DNA of 64,000 bases, taken from Aldehydirespirator sp965117015 (GTDB lineage Bacteria > Actinomycetota > Acidimicrobiia > Acidimicrobiales > Aldehydirespiratoraceae). Positions 16,451 to 24,459 of the stretch are shown piece by piece (the stretch's first letter is position 1; the number at the start of each line of letters is the position of its first letter). A model generated the notes under the pieces. It had not been told where the DNA came from, ran no database searches, and saw only the letters and a program-made list of their open reading frames with translations. The position numbers were made by a program, and so were the translations under genes. The stretch is taken from contig OZ220747.1 of the NCBI GenBank assembly GCA_965117015.1, positions 1,798,001 through 1,862,000 of the forward strand, given 5' to 3'.

Positions 16451-17137
16451 ATGAATCCTACCAAACCAGCCACTATCGAGCTACCCGAATACAGCGATTT
16501 CGCGGAGCTTGGCAGGCCGCAGCGCAACGGGGACTCGACAACTGCCGCAGGGTCAGGCAGGAGGCCACCGCCCCAGCTCGTCATGGGGCGCAACCCGGTC
16601 GCGTTTCCCTACCAGCGGGGGGAAGAGGCTGCCATGCGGCTAGCCGCGGGACTGCCGGGATGGGAGCACCCCGAGGAGCCGATGGCGGTCGCAGCGATCT
16701 CGCTTGGAGTGGGCGGCACCGACCCAGAAATCTCCGCGGCATCGATCCATGATCTGCGCGCACTCGCCAATGGACGGCTCGCTCTGACGATCAAGGGGCG
16801 CAACCCCAGGCTGGTGCCAGTCCGGGGCTGCTGCACCGGACTCCTCATGCGCGCTGCCCACCTCGTCGCAAGGAGGCAGTCGTTCAGCGACCGGTTCATC
16901 GTCTCCTCTCAGTCGCCAGCCCGCATTGCGAGCCGAGTGTCCATGGGTGAGACGGTTCTACGGCTGCGTCGCGCTCGCTTGACCTGGCTGCTTGCCCATC
17001 TCCGGGCTGGCACCCCTCTACCGGTGCTCCGAGAGATCGCGGGGCCGCTGTCGGTTCACACGCTGACCGACCTGCTCGACCTGTCAGAGGGCACCGTCGA
17101 TCCTGGCCGAGCCTTGATCGAGGGGCTGGGAGCATGA
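16451..17137 (+). CDS. Module A tyrosine-recombinase-fold protein 1, degenerate
   Basis: A 228-residue protein started at ATG 16451 with AGAGAGG upstream. The region AVAAISLGVGGTDPEISAASIHDL followed by KGRNPRLVPV matches the first half of a tyrosine-recombinase catalytic domain (GlR..Ei..L..diD, KGrk.R.VPl). RLTWLLAHLRAGTPLPVLREIAGPLSVHTLTDL matches the second half. The box I arginine is replaced (GGTDPE), HxxR is RRAR, LGH is AGP and there is no tyrosine at the nucleophile position. It therefore looks like a DNA-binding pseudo-recombinase. It overlaps the next gene by ATGA. Confidence 0.55.
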   Translation: MNPTKPATIELPEYSDFAELGRPQRNGDSTTAAGSGRRPPPQLVMGRNPVAFPYQRGEEAAMRLAAGLPGWEHPEEPMAVAAISLGVGGTDPEISAASIHDLRALANGRLALTIKGRNPRLVPVRGCCTGLLMRAAHLVARRQSFSDRFIVSSQSPARIASRVSMGETVLRLRRARLTWLLAHLRAGTPLPVLREIAGPLSVHTLTDLLDLSEGTVDPGRALIEGLGA

Positions 17138-17784
17138 CGCGTCAACAGAGAGACTCCAACCGCAGATGCGTCACTGCTGCGGTTGCGGACTTGGAACGGC
17201 TCGACCGTTACTTCTGCAAGTTCCCATTCGATTGGCCGCTTGTTCGGCCCCTGATTCCCGAGGAGGTCGAGCAGCTTCGTGAGGCTGAGACATCTTGCCC
17301 CAACGGAGCATCCCTGCCGGTCTGTGTGGAGCTGGCCCTAGCAGGGGGGACGGCATCCGAGATAGCGAGGGTTCGGCGAAAGGACATCGACCTTGGCACG
17401 GCAACCGTGTCGTTCGGTGGCTGCGATGCTCCGAGCAACGCATTGGATGCCAGGACCAACCCGCTGGATGAGTGGGGACTTGCCTCCATAGAGAGGTTCC
17501 TGCGCTGGCGGCACGTCGCAGTAGACGAACGGGTCTGCGTGCGTCCCACCGTCTCTTCGACCAGAGCGGCACCATCGGTGACGGTGAGGCTTGCGATGGC
17601 AATTCGGCGCGCGGGTCTCCATAGACGGCCAGGTGTCACTGCCAAGTCCATCCGGCTCGCCGCGGGCTTGGAGGTTCTCAGGACCGAAGGCGTTGTAGCT
17701 GCCGCCAGGTTCCTCGGACATCAACGACTGGACATCACAGCGCGAGCGCTGCATCACGACTGGTGGAGGGACGGCGATGTCTGA
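17134..17784 (+). CDS. Module A tyrosine-recombinase-fold protein 2, degenerate
   Basis: A 216-residue protein whose ATG overlaps the previous stop. VCVELALAGGTASEIARVRRKDIDLGTATVSF corresponds to box I and its strand, with the catalytic arginine missing. GVTAKSIRLAAGLEVLRTEGVVAAARFLGHQRLDITARALHHDW corresponds to box II: LGH is kept, but HxxR has become SxxR and the tyrosine position is His. The module B protein at 19743 shares this C-terminal pattern closely. It ends eight bases inside the next gene, with GGAGGG of that gene's ribosome site embedded in its last codons. Confidence 0.6.
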   Translation: MTRQQRDSNRRCVTAAVADLERLDRYFCKFPFDWPLVRPLIPEEVEQLREAETSCPNGASLPVCVELALAGGTASEIARVRRKDIDLGTATVSFGGCDAPSNALDARTNPLDEWGLASIERFLRWRHVAVDERVCVRPTVSSTRAAPSVTVRLAMAIRRAGLHRRPGVTAKSIRLAAGLEVLRTEGVVAAARFLGHQRLDITARALHHDWWRDGDV

Positions 17785-18808
17785 GCACACCCACAAGGGA
17801 GTCCAGGCTCCGAACCAGAGGTTCTCCGATCTGCAACGGCTGGAGGCGATTGCATGTGCTGAGCCGCTGTGGGACTTGGCGCTGAAACTCGATGCGGTCA
17901 TCGACACACAGAGCGGACCACGACCGAGTTACGGGTCGTTCGAGGCGCTGCTCTTCGAGGTGGCTGCCCAGGGGTTCGGCTCCTATCGGTCGGTGGACCG
18001 ATTCCTCGCAGACGAGGGGGTCTGGAACAGGCTTCGCTCGACAGTGAGAGCTGCACACCGGGGCGATCTCAGGATGCGGCTCCCGGAGAAGCCGATCACC
18101 AGGGGCCAGCACGACCAGTTCCGCAAGCGCTTGACGGATCAGGTCATCGAGATGATGCATCACGGCATCGATGAGGCCGCTGTAAGAGCGGCCCAGTCGA
18201 TGGGGATGCTGGTGCCCGGCCTCGGGTCTTCATCTGCCCTGGACATGCGCTCGCTCGTGGCATCAGACGGATGCTGGATGAGCGCAGAGCGGTCCCGCAG
18301 ACCAGTTGGTCTGCTGGTGCCGGTGGTTGCTCGCAACCCTCATGACCGGGAGCGAGTGGTGGTGTCCGCACGGGCAAGGTCCGTCCGAAGCGATGAACCG
18401 CCTCCCAACGACGCGACGGTGGCCGTGGACACCATTCTCGACTTGGTGGACACGTTCCCGCACTTACGTGACGGTCTGGAGGGTGTCGTCTACGACAGGA
18501 TGCTCGACAGCGACTCTGACCGGCTGCTAGATGCAGGCATCATCCCGCTGACACAAGTGCCACGCGATGATCGTCGGCTCTCTCCGGCGCGTGAGCTACG
18601 CAACGACTGCGAGCTTCTGAACCGGCAGATGAAGCGCAGCCTGGGTAGGACGACCTACTTCGACCTCCGCATCGAGTTCAAGATCATTGCGTTCCAGATT
18701 TATGTGTTGGTTACAGCGCTGATCGCACACCACGACCGCACCGGCGCTGACATGACCCCATGGTTCGGTCAGCACCAGTTGCCCACCGGAGAGAGGTTGC
18801 TCGCATGA
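17777..18808 (+). CDS. Module A DDE-transposase-fold protein, short form
   Basis: A 343-residue protein. Acidic residues sit in the order of an RNase-H-fold DDE transposase: VASDGCWMS (Asp), VVYDRMLDSDSDRLLDAG (Asp) and RNDCELLNRQMKRSL (Glu). The C-terminal ALIAHHDRTGADMTPWFGQ is shared with the module B protein (ALNSYCRRTGADSTRWFGQ). The N-terminal helical region (PLWDLALKLDAVID and FGSYRSVDRFL) also matches. Compared with module B it lacks about 200 residues, mainly a segment between the second Asp and the Glu. No named IS family is evident. Its strict coupling to recombinase-fold genes, without recognisable IS ends, suggests a dedicated partner rather than a passing insertion. Confidence 0.6.
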   Translation: MSEHTHKGVQAPNQRFSDLQRLEAIACAEPLWDLALKLDAVIDTQSGPRPSYGSFEALLFEVAAQGFGSYRSVDRFLADEGVWNRLRSTVRAAHRGDLRMRLPEKPITRGQHDQFRKRLTDQVIEMMHHGIDEAAVRAAQSMGMLVPGLGSSSALDMRSLVASDGCWMSAERSRRPVGLLVPVVARNPHDRERVVVSARARSVRSDEPPPNDATVAVDTILDLVDTFPHLRDGLEGVVYDRMLDSDSDRLLDAGIIPLTQVPRDDRRLSPARELRNDCELLNRQMKRSLGRTTYFDLRIEFKIIAFQIYVLVTALIAHHDRTGADMTPWFGQHQLPTGERLLA

Positions 18809-18852
18809 GGACCGCTGCGCGTGGCTGGGTAGGTGAGCTTGCCAGCCGACGC

Positions 18853-19320
18853 TCAATCGCTGCTGGGCGGCGGTGGGTTATCTGCCGGATGGTTCCGCCT
18901 CTTCTGGTGCTCGTCCCTGTGGGCCGATCCCCATAGTGGCGTGTCAAGGGCCATTTCGAGACGGGCAACGGTTTGCAGGTTCGGCCAGGACTTGCCGTGC
19001 TTCAGGTCGAACACGGCACGCGTCGAGAGACCAGTGTCCCTGGCGAGCCTCCGCAGCGACCACGGTTTGTCATCAGTGCCTAGGTGCTCCCTGGCGAGTT
19101 CCTTGCCGTCGAGCGCTTGGCACAATCCCACGCTGATGGCTTGGACGAGATGAACCTCAGGCGGTGCGTCCGGTAGGAGGGTGCCTCCCTTGTAGGTCAC
19201 GCTCTCCTCTACGACCCAAGTGCCTCGATGCTGGAACCGTGCCTGCTCTCCGGTGACCCATTCCTGACCGGGCGCGAGCCAGTCCATCGGTCGGAGCTTC
19301 GACTTGTCGGTGGCGTCCAT
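18853..19320 (-). CDS. Module B HTH regulator
   Basis: A 155-residue protein starting at ATG 19320. An XRE-type helix-turn-helix (LRRLARDTGLSTRAVFDLKHG) is followed by the tail SWPNLQTVARLEMALDTPLWGSAHRD, paralogous to the regulator of module A. The extra N-terminal ~45 residues (tryptophan-rich, GQEWVTGEQARF) are absent from module A. It is divergent to the recombinase-like gene, and two palindromes lie about 110-140 bp upstream as candidate operators. Confidence 0.75.
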   Translation of the reverse strand: MDATDKSKLRPMDWLAPGQEWVTGEQARFQHRGTWVVEESVTYKGGTLLPDAPPEVHLVQAISVGLCQALDGKELAREHLGTDDKPWSLRRLARDTGLSTRAVFDLKHGKSWPNLQTVARLEMALDTPLWGSAHRDEHQKRRNHPADNPPPPSSD

Positions 19321-19426
19321 GGCGTCATGACGCTAGGCCCCGAACGGGTGGACTGCCAGTTGTCCGCATCAGCACCGACCAGAAGGCTGCTCGGCCAACT
19401 TGGAAATGTCACACCACTTCGCTACT

Positions 19427-19463
19427 GTTGTGGGCAATCACAACACCGTTTTGTGATTCACAA
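19427..19463. promoter_or_regulatory. Paired palindromic operators in module B
   Basis: GTTGTG-N6-CACAAC (19427-19444) and TTGTGA-T-TCACAA (19451-19463) share the half-site TTGTG. Their centres are about 21.5 bp apart, two helical turns, as expected for cooperative repressor dimers. The divergent HTH regulator is the obvious candidate ligand. Confidence 0.55.
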
Positions 19464-19666
19464 CATAATCCGACAGTTCGATTGCTTCACAGCAGTGCGC
19501 TAACGCGATGATCAAGACTCCCCAAAAGTGCAGGCCACGCGGCCTTTCCAGGAACACACGAAGTTCCTTCGGCCTCTTGTCCACATGTCTGGATCGTTGC
19601 CAGCCGTGAACTCAGATCAACCAGGAGGTCGAAACTCGACACCTTGATTCACCCGACCCAACAAAG

Positions 19667-19712
19667 CGTCGGAGCACCCCATGTCCTGCCAGACGGTGAG
19701 GGTGCCCCGACG
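19667..19712 (+). promoter_or_regulatory. Module B leader hairpin with conserved asymmetric loop
   Basis: A 13-bp inverted repeat with one mismatch (19667-19679 with 19700-19712) encloses a 20-nt loop containing TGTCCTGCCAGACG (19682-19695). Its reverse complement matches the module A loop at 13 of 14 positions. It ends 30 bp before the first module gene, the same placement as in module A. Confidence 0.7.
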
Positions 19713-19742
19713 TGAACCCGCTCCTGAAAGGACCGGCTCACT

Positions 19743-20681
19743 ATGCATTGTAACCGATCCCACGACCCTGACTCCCAGCTTCCCCCGGCACTGCCCATCA
19801 GCGGCAACACGACTCTCGCTGAACTGGAGCCGCTGGTCATCAACGCGCTCAGACAGCGGCTTGAAGATCGTCCGACCCTAGGGAAGGTTCTATTTGAGAC
19901 GCGCTTCCTGTTCGAGTTCTTCAAGCTGCGAAAGGTCAAGCGCATCAGAGATGTGACAACAGCGCTCGTCACAGAGTGGATTTGGGATGCACGTCTCAAC
20001 CAATCGAACAACTGGTACCGACCTGCCCCTGGTACAGCCAAGAATCGGCAGTCGATGGCACTCTCGATCTTTATAGAGGCAGCACAGTTGGGTGCACCCA
20101 TAAATCCTCTCGGCCTGATCGGGAAGCGCATCCCACGGTCTGTGAAGGCCGTGCCTGTCCGGCCGCTCACAGACCACGAGTTGCACCTAGTGGAGATTCA
20201 CTCTGACATCGAGATTCTCGGCCTGTCACGCCGCCCGCTCCTAGTCGCGTTCGCCAAAGCTGGAGGCAATGCTGGAGCAATCTCAGCGGTTCGGGTGTCC
20301 GACATTGACCTAGACTCAGGCACCGTCGCCTTCCGCGGGAAAGCAGCCAGAATCGGCCCACTCGATGATTGGGGCAGACGCGTCGTGCGGGAGTTCTTCG
20401 ATAGCAGTCCTCCCCTTGCCGCTGACAACTTGGTGTGCCTTACACCCAGGATTCAACCGTCAAACGCCATCGGGTCCGTTACGCAGCGTCTCAGGTTCGT
20501 TCTGATCGACGCGGGACTCATGGGACTCCCTGGCGTGGCAGCCCGGTCGATTCGTCTTGCGGCTGCCCGCCAAGTCTTTGAGGCCCAAGGCATAGAGGCA
20601 GCAGCGCGATTCTTGGGGTCTCGTTCGCTTGATGTAGTCGCGGAATCCGTGGGCTACGACTGGAGGAGTGACCATGCCTAG
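19743..20681 (+). CDS. Module B tyrosine-recombinase-fold protein, degenerate
   Basis: A 312-residue protein. Residues ~20-120 look like the SAM-like core-binding domain (RLEDRPTLGKVLFETRFLFEFF). The catalytic-domain region reads AKAGGNAGAISAVRVSDIDLDSGTVAF, with the box I arginine lost, then ARIGPLDDWGRRVVREF. It ends RSIRLAAARQVFEAQGIEAAARFLGSRSLDVVAESVGYDW. HxxR is SxxR and LGH is LGS, but a tyrosine is kept at about the nucleophile position. Closest relative in the window is the 17134 protein. It overlaps the next gene by eight bases when that gene starts at 20674. Confidence 0.65.
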   Translation: MHCNRSHDPDSQLPPALPISGNTTLAELEPLVINALRQRLEDRPTLGKVLFETRFLFEFFKLRKVKRIRDVTTALVTEWIWDARLNQSNNWYRPAPGTAKNRQSMALSIFIEAAQLGAPINPLGLIGKRIPRSVKAVPVRPLTDHELHLVEIHSDIEILGLSRRPLLVAFAKAGGNAGAISAVRVSDIDLDSGTVAFRGKAARIGPLDDWGRRVVREFFDSSPPLAADNLVCLTPRIQPSNAIGSVTQRLRFVLIDAGLMGLPGVAARSIRLAAARQVFEAQGIEAAARFLGSRSLDVVAESVGYDWRSDHA

Positions 20682-22350
20682 GCCACCGTCACGCCGCCCA
20701 GCCGCGAAGCTGTTCACGGACCTCAAACCCGTTCTCCGAACGGACATCGACACAATCATCGGTGATCTCTCAGCGGCAGAGCGCAAGGACGGGCCGTCAT
20801 CAAAACCGAACTCTTCGGCTAGCAGCAACAGTCCACGCAACGTCAAGGGCCGCAGATGGGATCGGTCAGTCCTAGAGTTCCTCGAACTCGTCGCGTCCTT
20901 CGGGCCGCTGTGGGAATTGTCCGAACAGGTCGAAGCTCTAATCGATGCCTCCCCTGGACCTCGGAAGCCAGGCCGTGAACGTGAATATCGGGTCATTGAG
21001 GTGCTCATCTTCGCTGTCGCTGTTTGGGTCTACAGGTCTCACACAGCCGCGCACGACAACTTCTCAGACCCCAAGAACTGGGAACGGCTCCGTTCGGCAG
21101 TCAGGGAGCGATGGGGAGCACTCCATCCCGACCGTGAACTGTCCCCCCACCCTATGACCCGGCACAAGCACTACAGGTTCCGCAAACGCTTCAAGGGCTA
21201 CGTGGACGATCACCTGCTCGTGGTTATGAAACGGCTCATCACCGACATGTCAGTCGAAGGAGCGCTGTTCATCGGCTTGTTCAACCCCGAAGCCGGTGAC
21301 TCTCTCGCTCACCCCGACTCGACGCGGATGTTGACCGGTGACGGAACGTGGTTGCGCGGTCCCTACAACGTGGATGCGTCGATGATCGACCCACGAACCG
21401 GCCAAGTCAGACGCCGCGATGCCACTGCTGTGCTATACCACGGGAACGACACGGGTTTGCAATTCAAGCCGTGCCATCAGGCGGTGATCGTCTCAGGTCG
21501 CAATCTTCATCCCAACGAACGGGTCGTCCTCTTTGCGGGTGTCATGCCCCCCGAAGGGGTCTCGGGGACTAGAAGTGATGCGACGATGGCTGTCCAGGCA
21601 ACCCTTCAACTGCTTGACGAGTACGAAGCGCTGAAGGCAGGGGTGCGCGGCATGGCGTATGACATGCAGATGGACAGTGAGGACAAGGACGACTTGTTGG
21701 ACTCTGGCCTTACCTACACGGTCAAGAGCCGGATCACTTCACGTCGTAAGGCCGCGTCTAGGGTTCTCGGTCCCTTGCGGTTCGTCCACAAGGACGGAAC
21801 GAAGTCCAAACATGTTGTGACCGCCATTGCGGACACGCCATGTCTGTCCCGCCTGGTGGGCAACAAGCAGGTGGTTCAGCCGCTTAGACGGGTCACCTTG
21901 GAGAGGAAGCGCCGCAAGCGAGAGCGGGCTTGGACGATCTACGGCATCTTTGAGGTGCCGGACACCGAGGTCGTGCCCAGGGAATTGGTAGGAGCGTGTG
22001 TTCGCATCCCTCACAACAGCACCAAGACGGAACGTGAGACCGTCCCCCACCACACCCGACGCACCCGTGCTCTCAGCCCGATCCCGGAGTCCGATCCGTG
22101 GTTCGATGAGATTTACGGCATCCGTGAGGACTCTGAGTCCATCAACAGTGACATCAAGAGCCGTCTCCCTCACGGTCGGTGCAGAACCCCAGGGGCAGAG
22201 AACCTGACGTTCGAGCTTCTGGCTTACCAGTTGATGGTCCTTATCAAAGCCTTGAACTCGTATTGCCGACGCACCGGCGCTGACTCCACCCGATGGTTCG
22301 GGCAGCAGCCCCCAACTGCGAGAGCAGGGCCTCTGCCACTAGCGGCGTAG
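20674..22350 (+). CDS. Module B DDE-transposase-fold protein, long form
   Basis: A 558-residue protein started at ATG 20674, which has GGAGGAG five bases upstream; GTG 20668 is an alternative. DDE-like residues lie in TGDGTWLRG, YDMQMDSEDKDDLLDSG and REDSESINSDIKSRL. An insertion of roughly 130 residues, rich in basic residues, separates the second Asp from the Glu (TSRRKAASRVLG to RTRALSPIPES). Such an inserted domain is also found in IS4-type transposases. The C-terminal RTGADSTRWFGQ is shared with the short form in module A. I cannot assign it to a named IS family. Confidence 0.65.
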   Translation: MPRPPSRRPAAKLFTDLKPVLRTDIDTIIGDLSAAERKDGPSSKPNSSASSNSPRNVKGRRWDRSVLEFLELVASFGPLWELSEQVEALIDASPGPRKPGREREYRVIEVLIFAVAVWVYRSHTAAHDNFSDPKNWERLRSAVRERWGALHPDRELSPHPMTRHKHYRFRKRFKGYVDDHLLVVMKRLITDMSVEGALFIGLFNPEAGDSLAHPDSTRMLTGDGTWLRGPYNVDASMIDPRTGQVRRRDATAVLYHGNDTGLQFKPCHQAVIVSGRNLHPNERVVLFAGVMPPEGVSGTRSDATMAVQATLQLLDEYEALKAGVRGMAYDMQMDSEDKDDLLDSGLTYTVKSRITSRRKAASRVLGPLRFVHKDGTKSKHVVTAIADTPCLSRLVGNKQVVQPLRRVTLERKRRKRERAWTIYGIFEVPDTEVVPRELVGACVRIPHNSTKTERETVPHHTRRTRALSPIPESDPWFDEIYGIREDSESINSDIKSRLPHGRCRTPGAENLTFELLAYQLMVLIKALNSYCRRTGADSTRWFGQQPPTARAGPLPLAA

Positions 22351-22359
22351 CAGCCCGGA

Positions 22360-22407
22360 GACCCTGAGGGGTCTAACCTCGCGCGTCCCCGTTCAGCTTG
22401 GGGACGC
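22360..22407 (+). terminator. Double hairpin after module B
   Basis: Two stems follow the stop of the transposase-like gene: GACCC/GGGTC (22360-22373) and GCGTCCCC/GGGGACGC (22383-22390 with 22400-22407, 9-nt loop). No T-tract is present. Confidence 0.5.
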
Positions 22408-22517
22408 CAACACGATTGCTAGTGAGCTACCTTTCTTGGATTAGTGCTGCAAATGACCCCTACAGCCTCATTTCAAAGAAAACTTCACTATTTCGCGCCG
22501 GTTTCAGCGCTGACCCC

Positions 22518-22635
22518 GAATTGGCAGCGTTGTGCACGGTATGCGTGCATTGTGCTGCCAATTCGGATCTTGGTTGGCGGTCGGAGGGAATTGGCAGCGG
22601 TGGGGGCCGTTTTGGGCGCTGGTGGCTGCCAATTC
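22518..22635. repeat. Two GAATTGGCAGC hairpin repeats upstream of the sigma factor
   Basis: Copies lie at 22518-22564 and 22588-22635. Each begins GAATTGGCAGC and ends GCTGCCAATTC, with further pairing inside in the first copy (TGCACG/CGTGCA). The first copy is the same subtype, reversed, as the copy at 52861-52907. The whole stretch 22351-22752 has no supported gene. Confidence 0.7.
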
Positions 22636-22752
22636 GGATCTTGGCGGGACTGTGGTTGGCGATGGGGAAAAGGTCGTTATCGTGATCGCAGCAATGGCGC
22701 GTGGGGCGGCGGTCGTTGGACCGGCTTCTTTTCAGACCTGGAGCGGGGGTAC

Positions 22753-23700
22753 GTGGTAAAGGTCAAGGAGCGAGTTGAGAGAGACGAGGAGGATCTGGTC
22801 CGCCTCTATCTCACCGACATCGGCCAGTACCCGCTGCTGACCAAGGACGACGAGGTCCGGCTGGCCCAGGAGATCGAGGCCGGGCTGGCGGCCCGCAACG
22901 AGCTCAAGGAGGCCGCCCCCGGCTCCCTGACCGACCACCGCCGCCGTGAGCTGCGCCGTCGGGACCGGCGGGGGCTGGAGTCCGAGCGGACCTTCGTGCA
23001 GTCGAACCTGCGGCTCGTGGTCTCCATCGCCAAGAAGTACCAGGCATCGGGCCTGCCGCTGCTCGACCTGATCCAGGAGGGCAACCTCGGGCTGATGCAC
23101 GCCGTCGAGAAGTTCGACTGGCGCAAGGGGTTCAAGTTCTCGACCTACGCCACCTGGTGGATCCGCCAGGCCATCACCCGCGGCATCGCCAACACCGGCC
23201 GCACCATCCGGCTGCCGGTCCACGCCGGCGACACGCTGGCCCGCCTCCAGAAGGCCCGCTCCCGCCTGGAACTCAAGTACGGCCGGCCGCCCACCCTGTC
23301 GGAGCTGGCCGCCGAGGTGGAGATGCCCGAGGACAAGGTCACCGAGGCGCTGCGCTTCCAGTCCGAGCCGCTGTCGCTGTCGGAGCCGCTGCGCCAGGAC
23401 GGCGACGCCGAGCTGGGCGACGTGGTGGAGGACCGGTCGATCGACTCGCCCTTCGACACCGCGGCCACCACCATGCTGCCCGCCGAGATCATGCGCCTGC
23501 TGTCGCCGCTGGACGAGCGCGAGCGCGACATCCTCAAGCTGCGCTTCGGCCTCGACCGGGGCGAGCCCCGCACCCTGGAGGAGGTCGGCGAGCACTTCAA
23601 CCTCACCCGGGAGCGGATCCGCCAGATCGAGGCCCGGGCCATGTCGAAGCTGCGCCACCCCTCCAGCGACACCGGCGCCCGCGACCTACTCAACGTCTGA
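22753..23700 (+). CDS. RNA polymerase sigma-70 factor, primary or group 2 type
   Basis: A 315-residue protein started at GTG 22753, nine bases after GGAG and just before the conserved region 1.2. The frame extends upstream into repeat DNA, which is not protein-like. Region 1.2 is LVRLYLTDIGQYPLLTKDDEV; region 2 contains RLVVSIAKKY, LDLIQEGNLGLMHAVEKFD and FSTYATWWIRQAI; region 3 follows as LPVHAGDTLARLQ; region 4 has RERDILKLRFGL and a final helix-turn-helix, LEEVGEHFNLTRERIRQIE. It lacks the long region 1.1 and non-conserved region of a full-length primary factor, so a SigB/HrdB-like group 2 or compact primary factor is likely. Confidence 0.95.
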   Translation: MVKVKERVERDEEDLVRLYLTDIGQYPLLTKDDEVRLAQEIEAGLAARNELKEAAPGSLTDHRRRELRRRDRRGLESERTFVQSNLRLVVSIAKKYQASGLPLLDLIQEGNLGLMHAVEKFDWRKGFKFSTYATWWIRQAITRGIANTGRTIRLPVHAGDTLARLQKARSRLELKYGRPPTLSELAAEVEMPEDKVTEALRFQSEPLSLSEPLRQDGDAELGDVVEDRSIDSPFDTAATTMLPAEIMRLLSPLDERERDILKLRFGLDRGEPRTLEEVGEHFNLTRERIRQIEARAMSKLRHPSSDTGARDLLNV

Positions 23701-24040
23701 CGAGACTCGTCCGGCGAGTACCCGCGCAGGGTGTGTAAGGTCCCTGGTGGGCGCGGCCTGCATCCACCTTCCCGCGTGGCGCCTCCAATAGCCTCGGTTC
23801 CGCCGTGGCTCGTCTCATCCGCACCTGCTTGATTGGCATGTGCGGGTGCTCGCACCCTGCTCGTGCCTGCCCACCGTGCACCGTGAACTGTTGCGAACAT
23901 ATGTTTGGCTTTGTTATGCTGAGAGAAACGTGGTAGATATATCAGGAAGGTCCATACACTTACAATAATCCACAGTCATCCACATGCTCAATATAGATAT
24001 CCCCCTGAGTTTCCACAGCCAAATCCAGTGAGGAGGAAAC
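23701..24040. other. Intergenic region with candidate promoter
   Basis: No gene is supported in these 340 bp. The right half turns AT-rich. A candidate promoter, TTGCGA-N17-TTATGC, lies at 23891-23919 upstream of the gene at 24041. Confidence 0.45.
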
Positions 24041-24352
24041 ATGTCCGATGAGGAGCAACATCAAGAGCGCCCCCATGCGGCGCGTCAGCCGATGCAGTCG
24101 ATCCACGCGATGGTCATGGCCGACCCTGACTCCAGATATGCGTACTTCAACACGAGTCAGGGCATGCTCACCGGCAATCCCGCGCACAAGGACATGGACA
24201 GGATTCGCAGACTCTTGGATGACAACAGGATCGTCTACCTCTACGAGCCGGACACGAGCCGTCCGCGACCGACCTTCTACTCGCAGGGGATCATCAGCAT
24301 TGGGCTCGAGGAGATCTCCGAGGCGGCAGCTCGGCTTGTGACTGCCCCGTGA
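24041..24352 (+). CDS. Small protein of unknown function
   Basis: A 103-residue protein with GAGGAGG four bases upstream of ATG 24041. It is soluble and has no recognised motif; the middle reads YFNTSQGMLTGNPAHKDMDRIRRLL and the end IGLEEISEAAARLV. It precedes the 645-residue gene by 107 bp on the same strand. The lower GC and AT-rich leader set this patch apart from the sigma-factor gene. Confidence 0.65.
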   Translation: MSDEEQHQERPHAARQPMQSIHAMVMADPDSRYAYFNTSQGMLTGNPAHKDMDRIRRLLDDNRIVYLYEPDTSRPRPTFYSQGIISIGLEEISEAAARLVTAP

Positions 24353-24459
24353 CCGTCACTCGGCGGGCAGGGCCTCCGTAGAAGGGCTGCTCAGTCCGTC
24401 GGTACACTGCTCCCCACACTAAGTGCTCCGGGTATTCCGGCAGGGAGAATGAGGTTGTT

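Larger units (their letters stand above)
19321..19742. other. Module B control region
   Basis: This 422-bp divergent region holds the two operator-like palindromes, several short hairpins (for example GGAAC/GTTCC around 19551-19567) and the leader hairpin at 19667-19712. It is AT-richer than its surroundings near 19400-19500. No gene is supported. Confidence 0.5.

Noticed and set aside
22444..22752. Upstream extension of the sigma-factor frame by 103 codons
   Set aside because: It runs through hairpin repeats, and the peptide is not conserved-looking. GTG 22753 has a ribosome site and fits region 1.2.
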